This document shows, one piece after another, positions 34,005 through 41,697 of a stretch of DNA of 64,000 bases. A program made the translations under genes and the position numbers. A model generated the notes under the pieces. That model saw only the letters and a program-made list of their open reading frames with translations. It was not told the origin of the DNA and did not search any database. How positions within the stretch are numbered: the stretch's first letter is position 1; the number at the start of each line of letters is the position of its first letter. The stretch is from JAJPXC01 sp964520525 (GTDB taxonomy: Bacteria > Bacteroidota > Bacteroidia > Bacteroidales > Muribaculaceae), in NCBI GenBank assembly GCA_964520525.1, contig CAZFNR010000007.1, forward strand, positions 12,530-76,529, read 5' to 3'.

Positions 34005-35870
34005 TTATCTCAATGTTGTCAACACTTGCATCTCGCAATTTTTGCAATCAAATTTAAGCCGGAATTTGATGTTGCCATTTTTGATGAACAACACCCGTGG
34101 CAGCAAGTCGGCGTTAGCGCCTTTGAGACAACATCCGAGTTCTCGTCTCAGACAGTAGCGTGTTGTCATCACTTTCAAGCTATCTTTGTCGATTTTGGTC
34201 GATGTTTCAAGTGCAGTTTCAATCGTTTTCGCGCCGTGGCTCTCGTAAAATTGGCGAGCCAAATGGTTGGATATGTTGTCGTGGTAGCTTGTGTCGGCAT
34301 TGCCTGGCAGCGGAGCTTTAGTGTCTTCGGCTTTACGATAACCAAATCGGTGGTTGAGCGCAATGGCGCGGTCGAGGCTTTCAACTGTCTTGCGGCGCAA
34401 GGCGGTCAGTTGTGATTTAGGCACGAAGATGTTGCCGAGGGTGTCGTCGAGTGTGACTAAACGATAGTTAGTGGTTCCCAACTTTGACAGGGCATCGCAC
34501 CGTGATGTTTTCTGGTCGGTGGAGGCTTTAGCCGGTTGGATGTCGATTGATGTCGATACACTTATGCCTGTCCCATCGACTGACGCATCGAGGGCAATGG
34601 CCGATTGCCCGGCTTTGCGTAGTGTTAATGTCACACTAATGCGGCGGTCGGCAGTGTCACCATCAAGCATATCTTCCCACAGTTTGTCGGAGTTGCGAAA
34701 CAGAGTGGTGTTGTTTTTAATGTTTACGCGGTTTGCGGGATAAAGTAATTCGCCCTCAACTTTATTTAGACGGAAACCGTTAAACTCACCGTTTTCGTCA
34801 TAAAAGCCCATTCCGTCACCATTATGTAACGTAGCACTCAGACTCGCTCTAATTGCATTGCCCATAGTCCTTTTGACGCAGCCTACAACTGTTCCAGTCG
34901 ATTTTGGCGATTCTATCGAGGCGATGCTTCCGCATTGCTTCCTTGATCTCAGAAAGTAATCGGTGTAGCCGCGATTGAAGCTGTTAGGGAGAGCTGGCGA
35001 GAATGTCAGCTCGCTATCGCCGAGTGAAGCGCGATGATAGCGGTCGGGATTGGCGGCTATGGCTGTGTCGATAGCTTTGCGGTAGGCTGCGACTACGTTT
35101 TTCACATAGTGCTTATCTTTCAGTCTGCCCTCAATTTTAAACGACGATACGCCTGCTTCTATCATTTCTGCCACCATCTCTATACGATTCATATCTTTCA
35201 GCGATAGCAGGTGTCGGCCGCGAGCTACCTGGATTGTGTTGCCTTTATCGTCAAGAAGTTGGTAGGGCAGGCGACACATCTGTGCGCATTCGCCACGGTT
35301 GGCACTCCGGCCATTCACCGAGAAACTTGCCTGACAATCGCCGCTGTAGCTCACGCATAAAGCGCCATGGACAAACGCTTCCAATGGCACAGAGACTGAG
35401 TTACCGATATTTCTAATCTCATGTAGCGTCAGTTCTCTCGCAAGCACAATTTGAGAGAATCCTACGCTTTCAAGAAATTTTGCCTTTTCCGCATCGCGAG
35501 TGTCGCATTGTGTGCTCGCATGAAGAGCGATTGGCGGAATATCCATTCTTAGAATACCTAAATCCTGCACTATCAACGCATCGACTTCTCTACGATACAG
35601 CTCATTAATCAACCTTTCAACATCCTTCAATTCATCGTCGTACACAATTGTGTTGACAGTGCAATAGACTCTGCATCCGAACTGATGCGCATAGTTAACA
35701 GCTCTTGAAATATCATCAAGAGAATTAGCGGCTGCCACTCGCGCACCAAACGACGAAGCGCCCATGTAAACCGCATCAGCTCCATGTTTTATGGCGTCTA
35801 TCGCTATTTCGGGAGTTCTTGCAGGGGCCAATAGCTCAATAGGCCGACTACTTGTCTGTTTCATCTGCAC
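34005..35870 (-). CDS. U32 family peptidase-like protein (RlhA/YhbU type)
   Basis: 621 residues. N-terminal U32 core: IELLAPARTPEIAIDAIKHGADAVYMG, then the conserved ALCVSYSGDCQASF and NRGECAQMCRLPY cysteine stretches and SLKDMNRIEMV, GVSSFKIEGRLKDKHYV. The C-terminal domain ends in a CxxC pair (FDCKNCEM). Although called collagenase-like, studied U32 members (RlhA, TrhP) act in RNA hydroxylation and bind iron-sulfur clusters, so an rRNA or tRNA modification role is likely. It overlaps the CCA-adding enzyme gene by 23 bp. Confidence 0.92.
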   Translation of the reverse strand: MQMKQTSSRPIELLAPARTPEIAIDAIKHGADAVYMGASSFGARVAAANSLDDISRAVNYAHQFGCRVYCTVNTIVYDDELKDVERLINELYRREVDALIVQDLGILRMDIPPIALHASTQCDTRDAEKAKFLESVGFSQIVLARELTLHEIRNIGNSVSVPLEAFVHGALCVSYSGDCQASFSVNGRSANRGECAQMCRLPYQLLDDKGNTIQVARGRHLLSLKDMNRIEMVAEMIEAGVSSFKIEGRLKDKHYVKNVVAAYRKAIDTAIAANPDRYHRASLGDSELTFSPALPNSFNRGYTDYFLRSRKQCGSIASIESPKSTGTVVGCVKRTMGNAIRASLSATLHNGDGMGFYDENGEFNGFRLNKVEGELLYPANRVNIKNNTTLFRNSDKLWEDMLDGDTADRRISVTLTLRKAGQSAIALDASVDGTGISVSTSIDIQPAKASTDQKTSRCDALSKLGTTNYRLVTLDDTLGNIFVPKSQLTALRRKTVESLDRAIALNHRFGYRKAEDTKAPLPGNADTSYHDNISNHLARQFYESHGAKTIETALETSTKIDKDSLKVMTTRYCLRRELGCCLKGANADLLPRVLFIKNGNIKFRLKFDCKNCEMQVLTTLR

Positions 35871-37293
35871 TGAATCGGGTTACAGGATAAACACCATTAT
35901 CGGCAGCAACTTTCAGCATAAACGCATGAGCGCTTTCATGGTTATTCTCAACAATGCCATCGAGTATCGCATTTCGGATGGCATCCTTTATGACGCCAAC
36001 CATAGGGCTCGATTTAAGGCCGAATGTCTGCATGATTTCAAGGCCGTCAACCGGCGGCTGCCAGTTTCGCAATTTATCTTTCGCCTCTATTTCAATCATT
36101 TTTTGGCGCAGAATGTCGAAATTCTCAAGAAATCTGCGCACCTTGTCCTCATTTTTTGACGTTATATCCGCCCTGCACAACACCATCAGGTCGTCAATGT
36201 CGTCGCCTGCGTCAACGAGCAATCGCCTGACTGCACTGTCGGTCACCTCATCTTCTACCAAAGAAATAGGCCTCATGTGCAATTCAACCATCTTTTGCAC
36301 ATATTTCATCTTTTCATTGAGCGGAAGTTTCATCTCTCTAAACAAGCGGGGAATCATCTTGGCTCCTATGAAATTATGATTGTGGAATGTCCACCCTATA
36401 CGGTCGTCCCAACGTTTAGTCACAGGCTTTGCGATGTCATGTAGTAATGCGCTCCAACGCAACCACACGTTATCACTTTGCTTGGCGACATTGTCAAGCA
36501 CGGTCAGAGTGTGGTAGAAATTATCTTTATGTCCGCGTCCCTTAACTATTTCTACGCCTTTCAGCTGAGCCAATGCAGGAAAAATCAAATGGAGCAACCC
36601 ACTATCGAGCAATAGTTTCCAACCAATTGACGGGGTAGGGGATGCCATAATTTTCATAAGCTCGTCAACGATCCGCTCCTTTGAAATAATTGATATTCTT
36701 GAGGCGTTGCGCTTAATCGCGTCAAAAGTTTCAGGCAATATGTCAAACTGCAATTGAGTTGCGAAACGTATGGCTCGCATCATTCTTAACGGGTCGTCGC
36801 TAAATGTTATGTCAGGGTCAAGCGGTGTGCGTATTAACCTGTTATCAAGGTCATTGACTCCATTAAATTTATCCACTATTGTACCAAAGCCGTTTTCGTT
36901 CACCGATATGGCCATTGCGTTGATTGTGAAGTCGCGCCTTGATAAGTCATCTTCAAGACTTCCATCTTCTACAATAGGTTTTCGACTGTCGCGACGGTAT
37001 GATTCGCGTCTCGCTCCAACAAATTCAAGTTCAAGAGCGCGATACTTTACTTGCGCCGTACCAAAATTCTTGAATACGTTAAGACGGGCTCCTTTGCCAA
37101 TAATCTTGGTGACAGCTTCGGCAATCTCGATTCCGCTACCTACACTGACAAAATCAATATCCTTGGAGTGCCGTCCGAGAAACAAATCCCTCACATAACC
37201 GCCCACTACATAGCACGGCCGATTAAGCGAGTCTGCGGCTTCACCGACGAGACGGAACACCTTCCTGTCTATCTTTTTCGCTATTGGATTCAT
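35848..37293 (-). CDS. CCA tRNA nucleotidyltransferase with HD domain
   Basis: 481 residues. Nucleotidyltransferase head GGYVRDLFLGRHSKDIDFVSVG (with the DxD metal site), the RRDFTINAMA stretch and RMMRAIRFATQL RNA-binding part, then an HD phosphohydrolase domain (GHKDNFYHTLTVLDNV, LLHDIAKPVTK). It adds or repairs the CCA end of tRNAs; the HD domain can trim damaged ends. It lies 15 bp after gldH. Confidence 0.95.
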   Translation of the reverse strand: MNPIAKKIDRKVFRLVGEAADSLNRPCYVVGGYVRDLFLGRHSKDIDFVSVGSGIEIAEAVTKIIGKGARLNVFKNFGTAQVKYRALELEFVGARRESYRRDSRKPIVEDGSLEDDLSRRDFTINAMAISVNENGFGTIVDKFNGVNDLDNRLIRTPLDPDITFSDDPLRMMRAIRFATQLQFDILPETFDAIKRNASRISIISKERIVDELMKIMASPTPSIGWKLLLDSGLLHLIFPALAQLKGVEIVKGRGHKDNFYHTLTVLDNVAKQSDNVWLRWSALLHDIAKPVTKRWDDRIGWTFHNHNFIGAKMIPRLFREMKLPLNEKMKYVQKMVELHMRPISLVEDEVTDSAVRRLLVDAGDDIDDLMVLCRADITSKNEDKVRRFLENFDILRQKMIEIEAKDKLRNWQPPVDGLEIMQTFGLKSSPMVGVIKDAIRNAILDGIVENNHESAHAFMLKVAADNGVYPVTRFSADETDK

Positions 37294-37308
37294 GAATCCT
37301 AAAACATC

Positions 37309-37770
37309 TTAGTTATATCCGTTGAAAGTCACCCCCACGATATCAATTCCGGTAAGTGTATCGACCCTCATAATATGACGAACCCGGACTGGCGAGCCGC
37401 TTCTGTGGCGAAGGCTCTTGCATACTGTATCTGTGACTTGAAAATCAGTTGCATTTCCAATTCCAAGCCATCTCCCATAGATATCAGCAAGTTTGAAATT
37501 TACAGTATCACAGTGTACGGTTTTGTCCGCATCCATGAATTCGATTTCAAGCCATAAATTGGAAAACATATATGCATCCGTATGGCGAAGGCTGACACAC
37601 AGAGAGCCGACCGCAACCGAATCGCCGTGTTCAGGATTAAACGTAAGCACATTGGCATATTGCCAGCCTGATTGAGGCAAATTCCTGAAGTCGCTAAAGT
37701 CATTGTGCCCGGGGACACAGGCCCCCAAGCACAATACTGAAAATATTACTATTGTAAACAATCTATTCAT
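37309..37770 (-). CDS. gldH: Gliding motility lipoprotein GldH
   Basis: About 153 residues, lipoprotein signal MNRLFTIVIFSVLCLGAC. The mature part shows the GldH pattern: FRNLPQSGWQYANVLTF, LCVSLRHTDAYMFSNLWLEIEF and HIMRVDTLTGIDIVGVTF. GldH is needed for gliding in Flavobacterium, but it is widely kept in non-gliding Bacteroidales where its role is unknown. The frame opens at 37779; its start overlaps the end of ricT. Confidence 0.9.
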   Translation of the reverse strand: MNRLFTIVIFSVLCLGACVPGHNDFSDFRNLPQSGWQYANVLTFNPEHGDSVAVGSLCVSLRHTDAYMFSNLWLEIEFMDADKTVHCDTVNFKLADIYGRWLGIGNATDFQVTDTVCKSLRHRSGSPVRVRHIMRVDTLTGIDIVGVTFNGYN

Positions 37771-39142
37771 TATTGTCACTGCTGTCTGGTTTAACCGGAG
37801 GCCGTTCCTGACGGTTGTCCTTAGGCTTGTCGCGGTTCAACTTAGGGCTCGGGTCTCCTTGTATTTGAGATTTCTGACCCTTTCGCTGGTCTCGTTGTCG
37901 GTTGTTTTTCTGATTGTCTACGCCCCTCTTCTCCCGCTGTTGGCGGTTGCCATCCTGTGGCTTTTGCTCCGATTGAGATTGCGTTCCACCATTGCGTTGC
38001 TTATTTTTAGGTGACTTTTTCTTCCCTTTCTTATCAAAACGTGTAACGCTGTCCTGACCGATAATGTCGCCAAACTCTTTTTTTGTTTCCTTCTTCTCGC
38101 CTCCTTCACGCTCAAGTTTCAGCGGTTTTTCGCCTGCCTTGTTAAGAGCTATGATTTCGAATGCCCTTTCAGCATCAATCGTTATAAGGTTTGCCGGAAC
38201 CGACTTATCGGTCGAATAGGTTATCAGACGTTTGAATATATCCGCTTTAAAATAGAAGTAGGTATTGTCGGCAGTTTCAAGTCGGATCTCTTTTCCCGGC
38301 AAGCGCTTTACGCTCTCCACATAGGCATCTACCTCAAAGTTCAAGCAGCATTTTAACTTGGCACATTGCCCCGCAAGTTTCTGAGGGTTCAAAGATATGT
38401 CCTGGTATCTTGCCGCACTCGTAGCGACTGACACAAAACTCGACATCCAACTGGCACAGCAGAGCGGTCGGCCACATGGACCGATACCTCCTATACGTCC
38501 CGCCTCTTGGCGTGCGCCTATTTGTTTCATCTCAATCCTAACCTTGAAAGTGTCGGCAAGCACTTTAATCAGTTGTCTGAAATCCACGCGTTCGTCTGCG
38601 ATGTAATAAAATATCGCTTTATTACCGTCGCCCTGATACTCAACATCTCCGATTTTCATATTGAGATTCAAGTCCTCGGCTATTTTGCGCGAACGAATCA
38701 TGGTATTGTTTTCCTTAGCTTTCGCTTCTTCAAACTTATCCATATCGCTCTGTTTAGCCTTGCGGAACACACGGCGTATTTCGGCATCGGATTTCACTCT
38801 CGCCTTCGCCATCTGCAGTTTGACAAGCGCACCAGTCAGGGTGACTTGGCCAATGTCGTGCCCCGGAGACGCTTCAACAGCGACCCAATCGCCCATTTCA
38901 AGCGGGATATTGGTGCTGTTTTTATAAAAACCCTTTCTTGTATTCTTAAACTGCACCTCGACTATATCACAATCTGCATATCCGCCGGGAATATCTTCCA
39001 GCCAATTGAAACAGTGCAATTTGCCGCGTGGCTCACCTTTACCACAATTGACGCACTCACACATAGAGCAAGAGCCTATATTTGCGGAGTCAGGAGCTTC
39101 TGACAGCTTATCGGGATGTGCGCTACTATCTTTAATAGACAT
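37763..39142 (-). CDS. ricT: RicT/YaaT-like PSP1 domain protein, partner of RNase Y
   Basis: 459 residues. The core PSP1 domain holds the conserved cysteines in GGIGPCGRPLCCASW and CAKLKCCLNFE. In Bacillus, RicT with RicA and RicF binds iron-sulfur clusters and guides RNase Y maturation of mRNAs. Extra features: an N-terminal cysteine cluster (C25, C28, C30, C33, C44) and a ~110-residue C-terminal tail rich in Lys, Gln, Asn and Arg, probably disordered and RNA-binding. It directly follows rny (17 bp), supporting a functional link. Confidence 0.9.
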   Translation of the reverse strand: MSIKDSSAHPDKLSEAPDSANIGSCSMCECVNCGKGEPRGKLHCFNWLEDIPGGYADCDIVEVQFKNTRKGFYKNSTNIPLEMGDWVAVEASPGHDIGQVTLTGALVKLQMAKARVKSDAEIRRVFRKAKQSDMDKFEEAKAKENNTMIRSRKIAEDLNLNMKIGDVEYQGDGNKAIFYYIADERVDFRQLIKVLADTFKVRIEMKQIGARQEAGRIGGIGPCGRPLCCASWMSSFVSVATSAARYQDISLNPQKLAGQCAKLKCCLNFEVDAYVESVKRLPGKEIRLETADNTYFYFKADIFKRLITYSTDKSVPANLITIDAERAFEIIALNKAGEKPLKLEREGGEKKETKKEFGDIIGQDSVTRFDKKGKKKSPKNKQRNGGTQSQSEQKPQDGNRQQREKRGVDNQKNNRQRDQRKGQKSQIQGDPSPKLNRDKPKDNRQERPPVKPDSSDNNE

Positions 39143-39159
39143 AACCTTGTGAAAAATGG

Positions 39160-40701
39160 TTATTTGGCAAAACTTACCGACCTCGTTTCACGAATCACGG
39201 TAATCTTAACCTGTCCGGGATAGGTCATTTCGTCCTGAATGCGTTTAGCTATTTCGCTCGACAACTTTTCGGTTTCAACATCATCTATCTTGTCGGCGCC
39301 GACAATGACACGCAGTTCGCGGCCGGCTTGGATAGCATAAGTCTTGATGACTCCAGGATAAGATAATGCGAGTTGCTCAAGAGCATTCAGTCGCTTGATG
39401 TATGCTTCGACAATTTCGCGGCGAGCTCCAGGACGAGCACCTGAAATCGCGTCACAGACTTGCACTATTGGAGCAAGCAGAGTGGTCTGCTCAACCTCGT
39501 CATGGTGCGCCCCTATGGCATTGCATATTTCCGGCTTCTCTTTGTATTTCTCCGCTAGTTTCATGCCGAGAAGCGCATGCGGAAGTTCAGGTTCCTCATC
39601 GGGGACTTTTCCTATATCGTGAAGCAGGCCGGCTCGACGCGCCTTTTTGGGGTTAAGCCCGAGTTCCGATGCCATAATCGCACAGAGATTAGCGGTTTCA
39701 CGCGAGTGTTGTAAAAGATTCTGGCCATAGCTTGAACGGTATTTCATTTTTCCGACAAGGCGAATCAAATCAGGATGTAACCCGTGTATACCAAAATCTA
39801 TCGCAGTGCGTTTCCCGGTTTCAATGATTTCCTCCTCAATCTGCTTTCTTACCTTAGCGACTACCTCCTCGATACGAGCAGGGTGTATGCGACCGTCAGC
39901 TACAAGCTGGTGCAGGGCAAGACGTGCGATTTCACGACGCACCGGGTCAAAACCAGAGAGGACAATCGCCTCGGGCGTGTCATCAACTATAATCTCTATG
40001 CCCGTAGCAGCTTCAAGCGCGCGGATGTTACGTCCTTCTCTACCTATTATACGGCCCTTAATTTCATCGGAATCGATATGAAACACTGTAACTGAGTTCT
40101 CAATAGCTGTTTCAGTAGCAACACGCTGTATCGACTGGACGACTATGCGTTTTGCCTCTTTGTTAGCCGTCATCTTCGCCTCGTCCATTATATCATTGAT
40201 ATAGGATGCCGCAGCTGTTTTAGCCTCATCTTTGAGCGACTCAACCAACTTTTCCTTTGCTTCCTCGCTCGACAGACCCGAGATATGCTCCAACTCCTCT
40301 TGGGCTTTGCGGTGCAATCGGTCAAGCTCAGCCTTGCGGGCATCAAGCGCACCTTGTTGAGCTTCAAGATTAGCTTTTACAACTTCGTTTTCATTGCGTG
40401 CGCGCTGATTTTCACCCTGTTGCTGATTAAGCTGCAACTCTCGCTGTTTTTGTTTCGCTTCGATTGATTGAACTTTAGAGAGACGAGACTGTGCTTGTTT
40501 TTCAGCTTCCGATTTAATCTTTATTTCCTCCTCGCGAGCTTCGAGGAGTTTGTTCTGCTTAATCAGGGCGGCTTCTCGTTCGGCCTCCTCAACAATTAAT
40601 TTTGCTCTGCTTTTGGCCAAAGACTTTTGAATCATGACTGCCGCCAAAGCTCCTAAACCAAGAGCACCAACGCCGATTAATACATAAATGAATATATCCA
40701 T
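39160..40701 (-). CDS. rny: Ribonuclease Y
   Basis: 513 residues, membrane-anchored endoribonuclease that starts mRNA decay. One N-terminal helix (IYVLIGVGALGLGALAAVMI), a long charged coiled coil to about residue 190, a KH domain (SDEIKGRIIGREGRNIRALEAATGIEIIVDD) and an HD domain (LLQHSRETANLCAIMA, GLLHDIGKVPDEE, AIGAHHDE). It heads a run with ricT, gldH, the CCA enzyme, U32, DUF4468 and bcp. A structured intergenic segment lies just upstream. Confidence 0.97.
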   Translation of the reverse strand: MDIFIYVLIGVGALGLGALAAVMIQKSLAKSRAKLIVEEAEREAALIKQNKLLEAREEEIKIKSEAEKQAQSRLSKVQSIEAKQKQRELQLNQQQGENQRARNENEVVKANLEAQQGALDARKAELDRLHRKAQEELEHISGLSSEEAKEKLVESLKDEAKTAAASYINDIMDEAKMTANKEAKRIVVQSIQRVATETAIENSVTVFHIDSDEIKGRIIGREGRNIRALEAATGIEIIVDDTPEAIVLSGFDPVRREIARLALHQLVADGRIHPARIEEVVAKVRKQIEEEIIETGKRTAIDFGIHGLHPDLIRLVGKMKYRSSYGQNLLQHSRETANLCAIMASELGLNPKKARRAGLLHDIGKVPDEEPELPHALLGMKLAEKYKEKPEICNAIGAHHDEVEQTTLLAPIVQVCDAISGARPGARREIVEAYIKRLNALEQLALSYPGVIKTYAIQAGRELRVIVGADKIDDVETEKLSSEIAKRIQDEMTYPGQVKITVIRETRSVSFAK

Positions 40702-40763
40702 TCTGTGATTAGATTTAAAATATTAAAAAAATAACGCACCAACAAACAAATACCGCGGTGAAT

Positions 40764-40904
40764 GCAATTAAACCGTTACCAAGCGGCATTCGATGATAGT
40801 GCGAGTGTTATTAGCTTTCTCTAAAGCGTTGGTCGAATTTGGTAGATGTATATTACAATATTTTTTGATGTCTATCATCGCATCAGATACTTAGAGGTCA
40901 TTGC
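40764..40904 (-). ncRNA. Structured RNA candidate between zapA and rny (6S-like or rny leader)
   Basis: Read on the minus strand, about 141 nt fold into one long hairpin. An outer stem joins GCAAUGACC to GGUUUAAUUGC. Inside comes an unpaired zone of about 15 nt per side, then a perfect 9-bp stem CGATGATAG/CTATCATCG (40872-40880 with 40790-40798), and near the tip GCTTT/AAAGC with an AGAG loop. Stems around a central bubble recall 6S RNA, which also lies next to zapA in Proteobacteria. No own promoter is visible, so it may instead be part of the rny leader. Confidence 0.4.
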
Positions 40905-41203
40905 CCCGATTGTATCCCCGACGACAACAGCAATCGGTCAAGTTCACTTTCCAAGCTGTCGAGAAGCCGATCTGCCGCTTCAACATCAGCTTTTCCTGAG
41001 AAGTAAAGCTTGGCAAACTGAAAAGCCACCATAGCTAAAATCTCCTTGGAACTCTTGTCCTTATATCGTTTGCCCCATACGCCGCACAGTTGATTGACAT
41101 TGTATTCGGCCTGACGATAAATTTCCTCATCAGCTCTCAATATAGAGAGAGGCATTGGAGCCAAATCAGATATTCGTATTGTTATATTCTGTCTATCAGT
41201 CAT
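40898..41203 (-). CDS. zapA: Cell division protein ZapA
   Basis: About 101 residues from MTDRQNITIRISDLAPM. ZapA fold: N-terminal strand-rich half (ITIRISDLAPMPLSIL), then EEIYRQAEYNVNQLCGVWGKRY and a C-terminal coiled coil. It bundles FtsZ filaments at the division site. An alternative ATG at 41224 would overlap the upstream coiled-coil gene by 17 bp. The stop codon lies inside the outer stem of the structured RNA candidate. Confidence 0.88.
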   Translation of the reverse strand: MTDRQNITIRISDLAPMPLSILRADEEIYRQAEYNVNQLCGVWGKRYKDKSSKEILAMVAFQFAKLYFSGKADVEAADRLLDSLESELDRLLLSSGIQSGQ

Positions 41204-41207
41204 TGCA

Positions 41208-41501
41208 TCAGTCTTTGAGTTCATTGATGCAGTTGTCGATTTCCCGCACTAACCCGGCTAAAATGGTGCGACTGCGGTCAACGTCTTCTTTCGTAGGCGA
41301 TATCGTAGTAGCGACACGTTGGTATTCCAACAATTGTTGCAACTTTTCGACATCCTTTCGCAAAGTACTCACGATACTCTCAAGCTCCGAAATACGCTGT
41401 TGGGCAGCGTGTTTCTCGTTGAGAACAACCTGATAACGCTCTGTAAGAAGATTCGCCTTACTCTCAATGCGTTCCAATCTTTGCCGCAAGTCTACAGCCA
41501 T
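41208..41501 (-). CDS. Small coiled-coil protein upstream of zapA (ZapB-like)
   Basis: 97 residues, almost entirely heptad-patterned: LRQRLERIESKANLLTERYQ, then ELESIVSTLRKDVEKLQQLL. No signal or membrane segment. Length, coiled coil and position just before zapA suggest a ZapB-like division partner, but sequence identity to ZapB cannot be judged by eye. An exact -7 box (TATATTTG, 41525-41518) lies about 17 bp upstream of the ATG. Confidence 0.78.
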   Translation of the reverse strand: MAVDLRQRLERIESKANLLTERYQVVLNEKHAAQQRISELESIVSTLRKDVEKLQQLLEYQRVATTISPTKEDVDRSRTILAGLVREIDNCINELKD

Positions 41502-41517
41502 CTAAACCAAGTTTTCA

Positions 41518-41525
41518 CAAATATA
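41518..41525 (-). promoter_or_regulatory. Promoter -7 element (TATATTTG) for the zapB-like/zapA unit
   Basis: Exact TAnnTTTG match on the minus strand, predicted transcription start near 41513, giving a leader of about 12 nt. I see no good -33 TTTG. Confidence 0.5.
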
Positions 41526-41616
41526 TATCTTTTTTCTGAATTAATCTTGGTTTAATTAGCGGCACCACGCATTTTTTAAATTTATTTAGTTAAAATTACA
41601 GTTTGATATACAAAAT

Positions 41617-41658
41617 GATACCCGCCAATGCTCATTATGTTTCACATTGGCAGGTATC
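41617..41658 (-). terminator. Hairpin terminator downstream of the PPi-phosphofructokinase gene
   Basis: GATACCcGCCAATG (41617-41630) pairs with CATTGGCaGGTATC (41645-41658), 13 of 14 positions, over a 14-nt loop. A short T-rich stretch follows on the minus strand. It stands alone between the pfp stop codon and the zapB-like promoter. Confidence 0.65.
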
Positions 41659-41697
41659 TATAAAAGTCGCTGTAGGAAAATTGGGTTTGCGTTACCT

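Noticed and set aside
38507..39103. 198-codon plus-strand frame opposite ricT
   Set aside because: Antisense to a conserved gene, no family resemblance, no promoter; a shadow frame.
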